A stretch of DNA of 64,000 bases from Fibrobacterota bacterium (GTDB lineage: Bacteria > Fibrobacterota > Chitinivibrionia > Chitinivibrionales > Chitinispirillaceae): contig JAEZKC010000097.1 of the NCBI GenBank assembly GCA_023436205.1, forward strand, positions 62,001 to 126,000, in the 5' to 3' direction. The first letter of the stretch is position 1; each line of letters opens with the position of its first letter. The position numbers were made by a program, and so were the translations under genes. The notes under the pieces were generated by a model, which made no database searches, was not told the origin of the DNA, and worked only from the letters and a program-made list of their open reading frames with translations. Below are positions 52,720-61,696 of the stretch, piece after piece.

Positions 52720-52998
52720 TTAGGTAGAGGAGGACGAAGAAGAACTGGAACTCGAGGCGCTTGATCCAGAAGAGGAGGAACTGTCCGTTTGAGCCTTTTT
52801 CTTGTAAGAATCAGATCGGTAATCTGTGATATAGAATCCGCTTCCTTTAAACAGAAAACCGGCTCCTGGAGAGAACAGCCGCTTAACTGAACCATCACAT
52901 CCCTCTTTTCTGCATTCCTTTAGTGGTTCAGCGCTTATGCTTTGGAATTCCTCAAAGATATACCCGCACTTTTCGCATTGATACTCATAGGTGGGCAT
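52720..52998 (-). CDS. FmdB-family zinc ribbon protein
   Basis: A 92-residue protein with the FmdB/CxxC regulatory zinc ribbon (MPTYEYQCEKCGYIFEEFQ, with the second Cys pair in ECRKEGCDG), then GAGFLFKGSGFYITDY and a low-complexity tail of about 20 Ser residues. AAGGAG lies six bases before the ATG. It sits between rimO and obg on the same strand, a common placement with translation-related genes. Role unknown. Confidence 0.88.
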   Translation of the reverse strand: MPTYEYQCEKCGYIFEEFQSISAEPLKECRKEGCDGSVKRLFSPGAGFLFKGSGFYITDYRSDSYKKKAQTDSSSSSGSSASSSSSSSSSST

Positions 52999-53081
52999 AG
53001 TTAACTCCTTGTTTTATTAAAATAACGGCTATTAACGATTCTTATTGTCGGGAGCAAAAATAATAACTGAGCAGGTAATTA

Positions 53082-54371
53082 TCAATTGGACTGAAGTATT
53101 TCAGCGTAAAGGTCATAGTCACTTGCTCCAATAATCTTTGCCTTGTGAATTTGCCCCGGATTGTAATCTCCCGATTGAATGAAGGTCCGGCCATCGACTT
53201 CGGGTGCATCGACCTTTGTACGAGCTTCATAATTGAAATCCGGATCATCGCTCACTCTATCCAATATGACCTCTGTAACCGTTCCCACCTTGCGTTCAAG
53301 GTTTTCACGGCTGATTTCTCTCTGGATGGTCATTAGTTCTTCACAACGTCTCTGTGCCGTTGAATTTCTGGGGCGACTTTTGAGAGTAAAGGCAGCTGTT
53401 CCCTCTTCAGGCGAGAACGGGAAAACACCCATTTTATCAAATCTGGCATATTCGACGAATTTTTTAAGCTCTCTGTACTCTTTTTCTGTTTCTCCGGGAA
53501 AGCCCAGAATAAAAGAGCTTCTGATTCCTGCTCCAGGTACTTTGCTTCTGATACGATCAATAAGCTTGTAAAGATCTGAAGAGAGTGGACGACGCCGCAT
53601 GGCTGTCAGAATGGGATCTGAAATATGTTGTAATGGGATATCAAAATAGGGGCATAATCTTGATTCCGCAGCCATTAAGGAGAGAAGTTCATCAGAAGCA
53701 AACTGTGGATGCAGGTACATCATTCTTATCCAGGGGAACTGGGTAGAGGCAAGCAGTTCACCCAGTAAATCGACCAGATTGCTTTTCTGATCTCTTCCGT
53801 AAAAGGATGTATCCTGTGCTACTAGAATCAATTCTTTAGTACCTTGAGAATAGAGCCAGTTTGCTTCTTCAAGGATTGATACTTTAGAGCGGCTCTTGAA
53901 ATCGCCTCTGATCGACGGTATGACGCAGAATGAGCATCGGTGTGAGCAGCCCTCGGCAATCTTTAAATATTGGGTGGAAATGGGCTCTGAAAGTGTTCTT
54001 TTAAATGAATTGTTTTGTGGCTTTGTACCCACAAAAGAGCTGAGAATAGATTCCCAGTCATCAACTCCAGCCCAGATATCCACTTCAGGGAATTCCTTTT
54101 TCACTTGATCTCTGTAACGTTGAGAGAAGCATCCGCTTACAATTAGCTTGGAGCATCTGCCCTCATTGCGCATTGCAGCCATTTCCAGAATGGTGTTTAT
54201 CGCTTCTTCCTGGGCTTCTTTGATGAATGCGCAAGTGTTTACAATGATAATGTCCGCTTCGGTGCAGTCTTCGGTGATGCTGTATCCTGCAGATTTGAAC
54301 AGCTCAAGGATGCGTTCACCGTCTATAAGGTTTTTACTGCATCCCAGATTCTGCATGGCAACTGATTTCAT
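53082..54371 (-). CDS. rimO: ribosomal protein S12 methylthiotransferase RimO
   Basis: Methylthiolates Asp88 (E. coli numbering) of ribosomal protein S12 using two [4Fe-4S] clusters. 429 residues: N-terminal MTTase domain with cluster cysteines 11, 47 and 81 (starting LGCSKNLIDGE), radical SAM motif CSHRCSFC at 142-149 followed by VIPSIRG, then a C-terminal TRAM domain (about 365-429). The IPSIRG and LGCSKN forms favour RimO over MiaB. AAAGAG precedes the ATG. Confidence 0.93.
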   Translation of the reverse strand: MKSVAMQNLGCSKNLIDGERILELFKSAGYSITEDCTEADIIIVNTCAFIKEAQEEAINTILEMAAMRNEGRCSKLIVSGCFSQRYRDQVKKEFPEVDIWAGVDDWESILSSFVGTKPQNNSFKRTLSEPISTQYLKIAEGCSHRCSFCVIPSIRGDFKSRSKVSILEEANWLYSQGTKELILVAQDTSFYGRDQKSNLVDLLGELLASTQFPWIRMMYLHPQFASDELLSLMAAESRLCPYFDIPLQHISDPILTAMRRRPLSSDLYKLIDRIRSKVPGAGIRSSFILGFPGETEKEYRELKKFVEYARFDKMGVFPFSPEEGTAAFTLKSRPRNSTAQRRCEELMTIQREISRENLERKVGTVTEVILDRVSDDPDFNYEARTKVDAPEVDGRTFIQSGDYNPGQIHKAKIIGASDYDLYAEILQSN

Positions 54372-54448
54372 AGGTGCTCTTTCATAAAAAAGAGGGTCTT
54401 GCTACTAAAAGCAAAACCCATTGAAATTTGGAAACTGAAAATACCTTC

Positions 54449-55315
54449 TTACCAGCCGCTTTCAGTACCCCAGTCGTCAGTGCCCCAATCGTCGTTGGCA
54501 GGAGCAGGAGCGGGTTCGCTGGCAGCAGGTGCAGCAGGAGCCGGTGTGGCGGCTTTGGGCTGCTCTGGGGCCGGTGCTGGAGTCGGTTCAGCCGGTTTTG
54601 CTGGTTCGGGAGCTGGTGCGGTCCACTCAGAAACGGATGTGGATTCCAGTGCCGGTATCGATTCAGAGCTGGGGGCAGCAGTACTGGGCTGAGGAGTAGA
54701 CTCAACAGTTGGTTCTGGTGTAGTGGGTTCGGGAGTTGAGTAGTATGATGAACCATAGCTTGAGCTTGGCGCAGCTTCATAGGTGCTGGCAGGTGTGCTG
54801 CTACCAAAGCCGCTTCCCTGAATTCCTATATTGTCATTCGATTTTCTATCGATCCAGTAATCATAACCGGAGGGTTTGAGAATGCTTTCTCCAAAATCTT
54901 TAGCCTGGGAGTAACCGTCAAAGGTGCCGATACGCACTCTGTAATAGGTTCCCATAAGTGCTGGGGTGGGGTTGTCGACTTCTGCAACGTAAGCAGGGTA
55001 TCCTTTGCCGTTGAGCACCGATGAAAGCCTGTCTGCTGCAGTTCGTGAGGCGACGGTTGACACCTGGACCGAGTAACGCCCGTTTTGGCTGAAGGTGCCA
55101 TTAAATGTACCGACTTTGTTGACTTCCTTTTTGACGTCATCCTTGTTGTCATCCATGTAGAATTCGTCAAAGACATCTTTGCTGGGCTTTTTTGCTTCGG
55201 CCGCCGACTTTTGAGAAGAGGAGAATTCTTTATCTATCGCCTTCTCTTTTTTCGCGCATCCGGAAAGTACTGCGGTGCAAGCCACCGCGGTGATCAGGAA
55301 CTTGCTGATGGCCAT
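54449..55315 (-). CDS. SPOR-domain lipoprotein
   Basis: A 288-residue lipoprotein with lipobox LSGC (Cys20). A SPOR domain lies at about residues 78-155 (RYSVQVSTVASRTAADRLSS ... YYRVRIGTFDGYSQAKDFGE); it binds denuded peptidoglycan glycans at division sites. The C-terminal half is a long Pro/Ala/Glu/Ser-rich linker ending in a Trp-rich tail with a repeated DDWGT. GGAGGA precedes the ATG. It follows rimO on the same strand. A cell-envelope or division role is likely. Confidence 0.85.
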   Translation of the reverse strand: MAISKFLITAVACTAVLSGCAKKEKAIDKEFSSSQKSAAEAKKPSKDVFDEFYMDDNKDDVKKEVNKVGTFNGTFSQNGRYSVQVSTVASRTAADRLSSVLNGKGYPAYVAEVDNPTPALMGTYYRVRIGTFDGYSQAKDFGESILKPSGYDYWIDRKSNDNIGIQGSGFGSSTPASTYEAAPSSSYGSSYYSTPEPTTPEPTVESTPQPSTAAPSSESIPALESTSVSEWTAPAPEPAKPAEPTPAPAPEQPKAATPAPAAPAASEPAPAPANDDWGTDDWGTESGW

Positions 55316-55379
55316 AGTTCCTCCTTATCTGGCTATTTATATGTTATAAAGTTTTATTGCCTGTGAATTGCCAAATATT

Positions 55380-55507
55380 AAATCTACTAAAGTTCACGGC
55401 AGAAAACCAACAGTTTAACAAAATTTAACCGGCCGGAACCGGCTCACAGCCTGATGGTGGAGCTCGGAAGCAGCTTGGGTGCGTATCACTACGCACCGGT
55501 TTTTTTC
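55380..55507 (+). ncRNA. candidate small RNA
   Basis: A strong terminator on the plus strand lies between two minus-strand genes, so no annotated gene explains it. The GC-rich sequence before it (55430-55477) can fold, including GCCGG/CCGGC. TTGCCT/TAAATC around 55357-55385 is a possible promoter. It resembles no RNA family I can name. Confidence 0.3.
55478..55507 (+). terminator. intrinsic terminator, orphan on plus strand
   Basis: GGTGCGTA / TACGCACC stem with four-base loop TCAC, then GG and seven T. It points away from both flanking genes' direction. Confidence 0.7.
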
Positions 55508-55551
55508 TTATTGTAGAATATCGCGCAAGGAAATCTCAATGCCCTCTGGCG

Positions 55552-56142
55552 TTAGAGCAACCCCTTAGTTGTCGGAAGTGTATCGCTTGCTTTGGGGTTT
55601 ATGGAGCAGGCTTGAGATAATGCACGGCCGAAAGCCTTGAAAACAGCTTCAATGGAATGATGGCTGTTACGGCCTCTGAGCAGGTCCACGTGAATGGTTG
55701 TCCGGGAATGATCTGTAAATGCCTTCAGGAAATCTTCGACAAGATCGCATTCAAAGTTGTTGATTGTCCTGTCAACCAGAGTCACATTGTAAATGAGATT
55801 CTGTCTTCCGGCGATATCAAGGCATACCCGGGCCAGTGACTCATCCATGGGCACATACGTTGTTCCGTAACGAATGATTCCCTTCATATCTCCAAGCGCT
55901 TCGCAAAAAGCCTTTCCCAGGCAAATGCCAATGTCTTCGGCACTGTGATGAAAATCGACATGGGTATCACCTTTACAGGTCAGCTTCAGATCAAAGAGGC
56001 CGTGTTTGGCAAAAAGGGTCAGCATGTGATCCATGAATCCGTTGCCGCTCTGGATATCAGATTCGCCTTTGCCATCGATTGTAAGTTCCAGATGAATCGA
56101 GGTCTCTTTTGTCTGTCGTTGGGTAATGGCTTTGCGATTCAT
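55552..56142 (-). CDS. hisB: imidazoleglycerol-phosphate dehydratase
   Basis: Histidine biosynthesis: dehydrates imidazole glycerol phosphate to imidazole acetol phosphate. 196 residues, the stand-alone dehydratase without the phosphatase domain of enteric HisB. Mn-binding motifs: FHHSAEDIG, MDES, and HHSIEAVFKA. AGAGGAAAAG precedes the ATG. It follows hisC by 21 bases; the other his genes are not in this window. Confidence 0.95.
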   Translation of the reverse strand: MNRKAITQRQTKETSIHLELTIDGKGESDIQSGNGFMDHMLTLFAKHGLFDLKLTCKGDTHVDFHHSAEDIGICLGKAFCEALGDMKGIIRYGTTYVPMDESLARVCLDIAGRQNLIYNVTLVDRTINNFECDLVEDFLKAFTDHSRTTIHVDLLRGRNSHHSIEAVFKAFGRALSQACSINPKASDTLPTTKGLL

Positions 56143-56163
56143 GCTTTTCCTCTGAAAGGGTTT

Positions 56164-57234
56164 CTATGCAAAAAAGATTTTCAAAGATTCTTTCAACCGG
56201 TCATTTTCCTCTTTAGTCCCCACACTGATCCTCAAACAATCATTCAGGAGATGGTAAGAGGAAACATCCCTCACCAGTATACCGCTTTTCTGCAGATGCG
56301 TAAACAGCTGAGTTTTGCGGCTGCACCGGACAAGAATGAAATTGGCCATGCTGTCATGCACTTTTTCAAACGGTAATGCCCGCATGAATGAAATAAGTGA
56401 ATCTCTCTCCTCGATCATGGAATTGACCGAAGAGGTGATGAATGAGCGGTTCTTTATCAGGAGAGATGCTGTGTATTCGGAAAAGAAATTGATGTTGTAG
56501 GGAAGTTTAATCTTGTTTATTTCCGCAATGAGCTCCTGTGTGCCGATCATGTAACCTAGTCGAAGTCCCGCTCCTCCCAGAGCTTTTGAGAATGTCCTGG
56601 TGATGATCAGGTTAGGGTATTCAGAGAGTAGTTTGATTCCATTGAATCCCCCGAATTCAATATATGCCTGATCAAAAATACAAATGCCACTGTGCTGGTC
56701 AAGAATTTCCCTAAGTTGCTCTTCAGAGAGCACGTTGCCCACTGGGTTATTTGGGGAACAGATTATAAGAAGAGAACCCGGATTCTCGGATACAGCTTTT
56801 TTGATCGCAGGCACATCATACTCAAGGTCCTCTGTCAGGCTTACATTGACGCAGTTCGCTCCCATTCCATCAGCCAGCAACTTGTAGACGGTGAAGGTGG
56901 GAGTGCATATCACCGCCGCTGGGGCCTTGCTGAGAAAGGAAAGCATCAATACCAAAAGCACTTCATTTGATCCGTTACCAATAATAACATTTGAAGGCTC
57001 CACTCCGGCATAACTGGCGAGTTCTTTTTTAAGCTCATCGGGAATGAAATTTGGATACCGGTTCCAAGGACGTTCAATGCAGAACTGAGCAGCCTGCTCT
57101 TTGATTTCCAGAGGCCAGTCCAGCGGGTTTTCATTCTGGTTGAGCTTTATTTCCGTATCTTCGGGAGTGAGATGATATGCCTTAAGTTTGCGAACGCTCT
57201 CACTTATCAATGCTAGAGCATTTTCAAGTTTCAT
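56164..57234 (-). CDS. hisC: histidinol-phosphate aminotransferase
   Basis: A PLP enzyme converting imidazole acetol phosphate to histidinol phosphate. 356 residues with IKLNQNENPLDWP, GNGSNEVLLV, SPNNPVGN and the Schiff-base Lys in RTFSKALGGAGLRLGY. The ATG at 57234 has no ribosome binding site but lies inside the last codons of the small membrane ORF at 57224-57367, so it is probably translated by coupling; a TTG at 57246 is the alternative. hisB follows. Confidence 0.93.
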   Translation of the reverse strand: MKLENALALISESVRKLKAYHLTPEDTEIKLNQNENPLDWPLEIKEQAAQFCIERPWNRYPNFIPDELKKELASYAGVEPSNVIIGNGSNEVLLVLMLSFLSKAPAAVICTPTFTVYKLLADGMGANCVNVSLTEDLEYDVPAIKKAVSENPGSLLIICSPNNPVGNVLSEEQLREILDQHSGICIFDQAYIEFGGFNGIKLLSEYPNLIITRTFSKALGGAGLRLGYMIGTQELIAEINKIKLPYNINFFSEYTASLLIKNRSFITSSVNSMIEERDSLISFMRALPFEKVHDSMANFILVRCSRKTQLFTHLQKSGILVRDVSSYHLLNDCLRISVGTKEENDRLKESLKIFFA

Positions 57235-57367
57235 AGTGCTTTTCAATTTCCTGTGCCAGTTCAGTTACGGACTTGTCCAGTTCATTAAGCTCTACGGTAA
57301 TGTGGAACATAAGGGCCAACGTTCCCAGCAGGGCCAGTACAAACAGGGTGATCCAGACAGCTATCAT
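57224..57367 (-). CDS. 47-residue single-TM membrane protein overlapping hisC
   Basis: ATG at 57367 with AAGGA seven bases upstream, stop at 57224. The product MIAVWITLFVLALLGTLALM has one membrane helix, followed by a charged, heptad-like helix (VELNELDKSVTELAQEIEKH). It overlaps the hisC start by 11 bases and lies 50 bases after tatD on the same strand. It may act as a coupling leader or a real microprotein. No family recognised. Confidence 0.65.
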   Translation of the reverse strand: MIAVWITLFVLALLGTLALMFHITVELNELDKSVTELAQEIEKHYET

Positions 57368-57417
57368 TCAGTTTTCCTTTATTGCAGAACTACAAAATAC
57401 AACAGGTATGCGGAAAA

Positions 57418-58185
57418 TTAAAGGTTTTCCAGATTGAACAGGTGGCTGCAGTTGGCGGCCAGCGCCTGAGATAAGTTATCAGGCTCTATGGACAGCTCTT
57501 CAGAAATCAGCCTGGCAGTATGAATCAGAAAGGATGGTTCGTTCTGTTTTCCTCTTAAAGGTACAGGTGCAAGGTAGGGAGAGTCGGTTTCGATTAGAAG
57601 TCTGTTCAGGGGAATAAACGGCAGAAGGGATCTGATCTGAGCGTTTTTGTAGGTTACAATGCCGGAAAGAGAAATGTAGTACCCATTCTCAATGATACAA
57701 TCAAGAGCTTCACGATCCCCGGTGAAGCAGTGAAACACCACCTTCACAGCATTCAGTTCGCGGCACAGCTGGGCCACCCGTTTTTCCATGCCCCTGGAGT
57801 GCACAACTGCCGGAATGCCTTTTTTTTGCGCGATGAGTATTTGACGACGGAAAAAAGGCAGCTGTTCTTCAAGTGAAGGATAGCGGGGGTTTGTTCCGTC
57901 AAGTCCGATTTCACCGACAGCAACAACTGAAGCATGGTCTAAAAGATTTTCCAGTTCCTGTTCCCAGTTGCTGTCTTGATCTGTAATATCGAAAGGGGAT
58001 ATGCCCAGAGCGGCTTTGAGATTTTGCGGATATTGGCTGCACTGGTCAAGAACAATCCTTGCAGTGTCGATGGAGACGGCAGTGTTGATGATTCGGGAAA
58101 TGCCTGCGGACTCTGAAGTTTTTATCAGGTCCGCAAGCTTTTCATTGCTGACATCAAACAGATGAGCGTGAGAATCGATCCACAT
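57418..58185 (-). CDS. tatD: TatD-family metal-dependent hydrolase
   Basis: A 255-residue TIM-barrel metallohydrolase of the TatD DNase family. Metal ligands are visible in DSHAHL, VGEIGLD, VVHSRG, FHCFTG and ETDSPYL. Members are Mg-dependent 3'-5' exonucleases or D-aminoacyl-tRNA deacylases. The ATG at 58185 lies six bases after the rodZ stop, so the two are co-transcribed. The gene symbol reflects family rather than proven activity. Confidence 0.9.
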   Translation of the reverse strand: MWIDSHAHLFDVSNEKLADLIKTSESAGISRIINTAVSIDTARIVLDQCSQYPQNLKAALGISPFDITDQDSNWEQELENLLDHASVVAVGEIGLDGTNPRYPSLEEQLPFFRRQILIAQKKGIPAVVHSRGMEKRVAQLCRELNAVKVVFHCFTGDREALDCIIENGYYISLSGIVTYKNAQIRSLLPFIPLNRLLIETDSPYLAPVPLRGKQNEPSFLIHTARLISEELSIEPDNLSQALAANCSHLFNLENL

Positions 58186-58191
58186 GAATGG

Positions 58192-59070
58192 TTACAGGCG
58201 ATCTTTAAAAACGTCATTCCATTTGTTTTGTGACCAGATATTGGTTCCACTACGGTCGATCTTTACCGCCACCACTCCGTTGCCTTTAACCTTCACCGGC
58301 TTGCCATCAAGCACAAGTGACGAGTGCTGGTTGTTGCCAAGCTGGATGTTAAAACTGTCAAGGGCAGAGAAGTTGCGCACCTGTCCCTTGCGAAGTATGT
58401 TTTTCCAGGACTGCCCGTCGCTGAACACTTGTATCCAGACAGAATCTTTAATAACCTGAACCTGCAGGTTCATAGGAGTTTTAGGTTTTTCCGGAACCGC
58501 TGGTTGGGGGGGGGCCGAATCAACCGTATCGGCGACCGGGGTGGCGAGTTTGGCTACAAGGCTGTCATCATCAAGAGTATCGGCCACCATAACAGGATTA
58601 GCTGTTTTTTCTTCAACCACAACAGGTTCGGATTTGCTGATCCAGCCATACTTATTTGCTATGAATGCAAAAACTCCCACTATGCAGATGAGCACCATGG
58701 CGACGACGAAAGTGGGATTTTTCTTCGGCTCGCTTTTCTGCATGCTGATTTCAATTTTGTTGGAGGTGTCTTTTACATAGTGTTCAGGGCCGATACCCCG
58801 CTCTTTATAGAATTCCTTCAGAATGCTTTCCGAATCAAGCGACAGGTATTTTGCAAGAGATTTAAGGTAGACTCTCACATAGGGATCAGCCGGGAGAGCG
58901 CTGTAGTCGCTTGCCTCAAGAGCCTTGATATAGGTTACATTAAGTTTGAGATCTTTGGCGATGGTTTCCACCGTTATCCTGCGGGTGATGCGCTCCTTCC
59001 TCAGGATATCGCCGACACGATCTTTGGAATCGCCGCTGGGAGCTGTTTCTTTTTCAACTTTGTCGGACAT
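58192..59070 (-). CDS. rodZ: RodZ-like cell-shape protein
   Basis: A 292-residue protein with an N-terminal cytoplasmic HTH_25 domain (about residues 15-85, VGDILRKERITRRITVETIAKDL). One TM helix lies at about 118-136, then a Pro-rich linker and a C-terminal DUF4115 beta domain (about 200-290, DSVWIQVFSDGQSWKNILRKG). RodZ anchors MreB and governs rod shape. AAAGGA precedes the ATG at 59070. It overlaps the end of maf by 17 bases. Confidence 0.88.
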   Translation of the reverse strand: MSDKVEKETAPSGDSKDRVGDILRKERITRRITVETIAKDLKLNVTYIKALEASDYSALPADPYVRVYLKSLAKYLSLDSESILKEFYKERGIGPEHYVKDTSNKIEISMQKSEPKKNPTFVVAMVLICIVGVFAFIANKYGWISKSEPVVVEEKTANPVMVADTLDDDSLVAKLATPVADTVDSAPPQPAVPEKPKTPMNLQVQVIKDSVWIQVFSDGQSWKNILRKGQVRNFSALDSFNIQLGNNQHSSLVLDGKPVKVKGNGVVAVKIDRSGTNIWSQNKWNDVFKDRL

Positions 59071-59674
59071 CGATAGATTCCTTTCGCACAAACTGTTTCA
59101 GCAGATTGAGGGTGGCTGTTACCGGTAAACCTACCACATTATAGTAGCAGCCTTCAATTTTATCTACAAAGATCATGGCTTTGCCTTGTATTGCGTAGGC
59201 ACCGGCCTTGTCTTTGTATTCATTAAATGACAAGTAATTTTCAATTTCCCGTGCAGTCAGCTGTCTGAAATACACCTTTGTTTTAGCTGCTGCAGTCAAG
59301 AAAAACTCCATTTCATAGCATCGCAGGGCAACTGCCGTGATCACCGTATGGCTGGTTCCGGAAAGCATGGACAGCATCTCTGTGGCGTTCTCTTTATCAC
59401 GGGCTTTGCCCAGAATGCTTCCGTCTTTCACTACCACCGTGTCAGCCCCGAGTACAAGGGCATCAGGGCGAATTCTTGCGATGGAATCCGCCTTTGCGGC
59501 TGCGAGAAGCTGCAGCGAGTTGTCCAGATCCTCCGCGTTTATGAAGGAGTTTTCATCCGCCAGCCCCGGATCCTCCACTTCGAATATCAATCCCATTTGC
59601 GAGAGGATCTGCCTTCGACGGGGGGAACAGGAGGCCAGAATAAATGTTCTTTTACTATTCTGTAGCTCTATCAT
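59054..59674 (-). CDS. maf: Maf-family nucleotide pyrophosphatase
   Basis: A 206-residue house-cleaning NTP pyrophosphatase (dTTP/UTP or m7GTP type) with LASCSPRRRQIL, VLGADTVVV and DKAGAYAIQGKA. The last gives the catalytic region seen in Maf/YhdE. There is no clear ribosome binding site before the ATG at 59674. First gene of the maf-rodZ-tatD cluster. Substrate class not decided. Confidence 0.9.
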   Translation of the reverse strand: MIELQNSKRTFILASCSPRRRQILSQMGLIFEVEDPGLADENSFINAEDLDNSLQLLAAAKADSIARIRPDALVLGADTVVVKDGSILGKARDKENATEMLSMLSGTSHTVITAVALRCYEMEFFLTAAAKTKVYFRQLTAREIENYLSFNEYKDKAGAYAIQGKAMIFVDKIEGCYYNVVGLPVTATLNLLKQFVRKESIDVRQS

Positions 59675-59956
59675 AAATATAGTAAGGTGGTTCCTATCAC
59701 CGCAAAAATCAATGTCTTGGCAAAATCATCCATGGAGTGCGGCTGATTAAACCACCACGGAAAGTCTCATTAAAATACATCCGTAGGAGGGAAGCGCAAA
59801 ATCAATCTGGCATCCTACGGTGCATGTACTTCGTTTTGTGAGTCGCTCTTATTTCAAAGTTCTTCCCTTTATTGCAAAAACGTGCCCGCACGTCTTTGAT
59901 CTTTTCAGTACTTTTCGTATTTTAAGGCGCTATTCACAATTTCTCGAGCGATAATA

Positions 59957-60784
59957 ATGGAAAAAACCAGATTTATTCCTGCCGGACAGCATTGGCGCAA
60001 AGTTCTCTTTGAGGTGATCTTTGAAGCGGAAACTCCTGCAGGAAAAGCTTTCGACATCCTGCTTCTTATAGCCATTCTGGCAAGTACTTTAACAGTGATG
60101 CTGGAGAGCGTTCCGGGGTTGAAGTTTCGCCACGGGGAGCTGTTTGTCGTTCTGGAGTGGAGTTTTACGCTGCTTTTTACCGTGGAGTACTTGTTGCGAT
60201 TGGTTTGTCTGAGGAACCCTCTGAAATATATGCTAAGCTTTTATGGAGTGATAGATTTCTTGTCTTTCGCCCCCACATATATCAGCCTTCTTCAGGCTGG
60301 AGCGCAGACATTTCTGGTTTTGCGGCTTTTACGACTGATGAGGATATTTCGACTTCTTAAACTTTCCGAGTATCTAAACGCCGCTACACTGCTTCAGAGT
60401 GCGCTTGTAGCCAGCAGAAGAAAAATTTTAGTGTTCATGTTCGCCGTTCTGATCGGAGTACTGATTTTGGGCAGTATGGCCTATGCTATTGAGGGCGCGG
60501 AAAATGGATTTGTCAGTATACCAACAAGTGTTTACTGGGCTATCGTTACTTTGACAACTGTTGGATATGGGGATATTGCTCCGCAGACCACCTTGGGAAA
60601 ATTACTGGCATCAGTGGTGATGCTTTTGGGTTACAGTGTTATTGCCGTTCCTACAGGTATTGTTTCGGCGGAACTTGCCCGCCAGGCCAGTTCGCCCTCA
60701 GCCCGCTCCTGTCCCGCTTGCGGCAGGGATGGTCATGATTCAGATGCCGGTTATTGCAAGTATTGCGGTTCTAAAATGAAATAA
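59957..60784 (+). CDS. voltage-gated-type K+ channel with C-terminal zinc ribbon
   Basis: A 275-residue six-TM channel. S4 carries regularly spaced arginines (LRLLRLMRIFRLLK, 122-135) and the selectivity filter is TVGYGD at 201-206, as in KvAP. After S6 a short linker leads to a zinc ribbon with Cys252, Cys255, Cys267 and Cys270 (CxxC-x11-CxxC), an unusual cytoplasmic end that could sense metal or redox state or mediate assembly. Start ATG at 59957 with a weak site. Confidence 0.88.
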   Translation: MEKTRFIPAGQHWRKVLFEVIFEAETPAGKAFDILLLIAILASTLTVMLESVPGLKFRHGELFVVLEWSFTLLFTVEYLLRLVCLRNPLKYMLSFYGVIDFLSFAPTYISLLQAGAQTFLVLRLLRLMRIFRLLKLSEYLNAATLLQSALVASRRKILVFMFAVLIGVLILGSMAYAIEGAENGFVSIPTSVYWAIVTLTTVGYGDIAPQTTLGKLLASVVMLLGYSVIAVPTGIVSAELARQASSPSARSCPACGRDGHDSDAGYCKYCGSKMK

Positions 60785-60804
60785 AACTCTTCGGGGGAAA
60801 AAAG

Positions 60805-61599
60805 ATGAGAGAGCTGAACGTGGCAATGGAAATTGCTCGCAGCGCAGGAGCATATGTAAAAAGAGTGAAGGGTAGTGTTCTCGTTTCTGAGAAGTCCAGT
60901 TACAATCTGGTGACTGAGGCTGATACCGGTTCAGAGAAGATGATTTGGGAGGCGTTGTCAAAGGAGTTCCCGAATTCGACCATGTACGGGGAGGAGAACG
61001 AAAGCAGGGGTGACCTCGAATCCGAGAGTCTCTGGATAGTCGATCCTCTTGACGGTACGAATAACTATGCCCAGGGGATTCCCACTTACTGCATTTCCAT
61101 CGCCTATGCCAGTAAAGGTCTGGTGGTGTGCGGCTGTGTTTACGACCCGGAGCGGGATGAGCTTTTCAGTGCCGAGAGGGGGAAGGGCGCGTTTCTCAAT
61201 GGAAAACAGATTGCTGTTTCTAAAAGAGCTTCTCTTCAGGAATCTATTATTAGTGTGGGATTTTATTACGATCGCGGGGAGATGATGGAGAAGACGCTCT
61301 GTTCGGTGCAGCGTCTTTTTCGCCAGAACATAAGAGGAATTCGCCGAACGGGCAGTGCTGCGGTGGATTTGTGCTGGCTTTCCTGCGGTAGATTTGATGC
61401 CTATTTTGAGTACATGCTTTCACCCTGGGATTTTGCCGCAGGAATGCTTCTACTTAAGGAGGCTGGAGGGAAATGTAACGACCGGGAAGGTGCAACATTT
61501 GATCTCCGTTCTACCGGTATAATTGCTTCAAACGGGCTCATTCACGATCAGCTCGCGTCCCTGGTTACCTATTCGGCTGTGGAAAACAGATTCGCCTGA
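60805..61599 (+). CDS. inositol monophosphatase-family phosphatase
   Basis: A 264-residue Mg-dependent phosphatase. Metal motifs: GEENES, DPLDGTNNY and SPWDFAAG. It could hydrolyse inositol phosphate, fructose-1,6-bisphosphate or PAP; the family cannot be split from sequence alone. A GGGGG-AAAAAAG spacer precedes the ATG, 20 bases after the channel gene, so the two may be co-transcribed. An inositol role would fit the PimA-like enzyme elsewhere, but this is speculative. Confidence 0.88.
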   Translation: MRELNVAMEIARSAGAYVKRVKGSVLVSEKSSYNLVTEADTGSEKMIWEALSKEFPNSTMYGEENESRGDLESESLWIVDPLDGTNNYAQGIPTYCISIAYASKGLVVCGCVYDPERDELFSAERGKGAFLNGKQIAVSKRASLQESIISVGFYYDRGEMMEKTLCSVQRLFRQNIRGIRRTGSAAVDLCWLSCGRFDAYFEYMLSPWDFAAGMLLLKEAGGKCNDREGATFDLRSTGIIASNGLIHDQLASLVTYSAVENRFA

Positions 61600-61696
61600 T
61601 TTTTTGCGATTGGGTCACAATACAACCGGGTCATAATGTATATATAATGAAATATCATGAAGTTGCATAGCTTTGTGCGGAAGGACTCACAGTCAG

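Noticed and set aside
55441..55490. GGAAGCAGC string resembling the SRP RNA apical loop
   Set aside because: The opposite strand of the symmetric loop (GTCAGG type) and the tetraloop context are missing, so it is not a 4.5S RNA.
58324..59076. 250-codon plus-strand ORF opposite rodZ
   Set aside because: Antisense shadow of a gene with clear HTH, TM and DUF4115 parts.
59874..59887. Minus-strand GGGCACG...TTTTTGC upstream of maf
   Set aside because: The -24 element is shifted by one base and lies 200 bases from the start codon.
60821..60836. TGGCAATGGAAATTGC, resembling a sigma54 promoter
   Set aside because: Spacing between GG and GC is one base too long and it lies inside the IMPase coding region.
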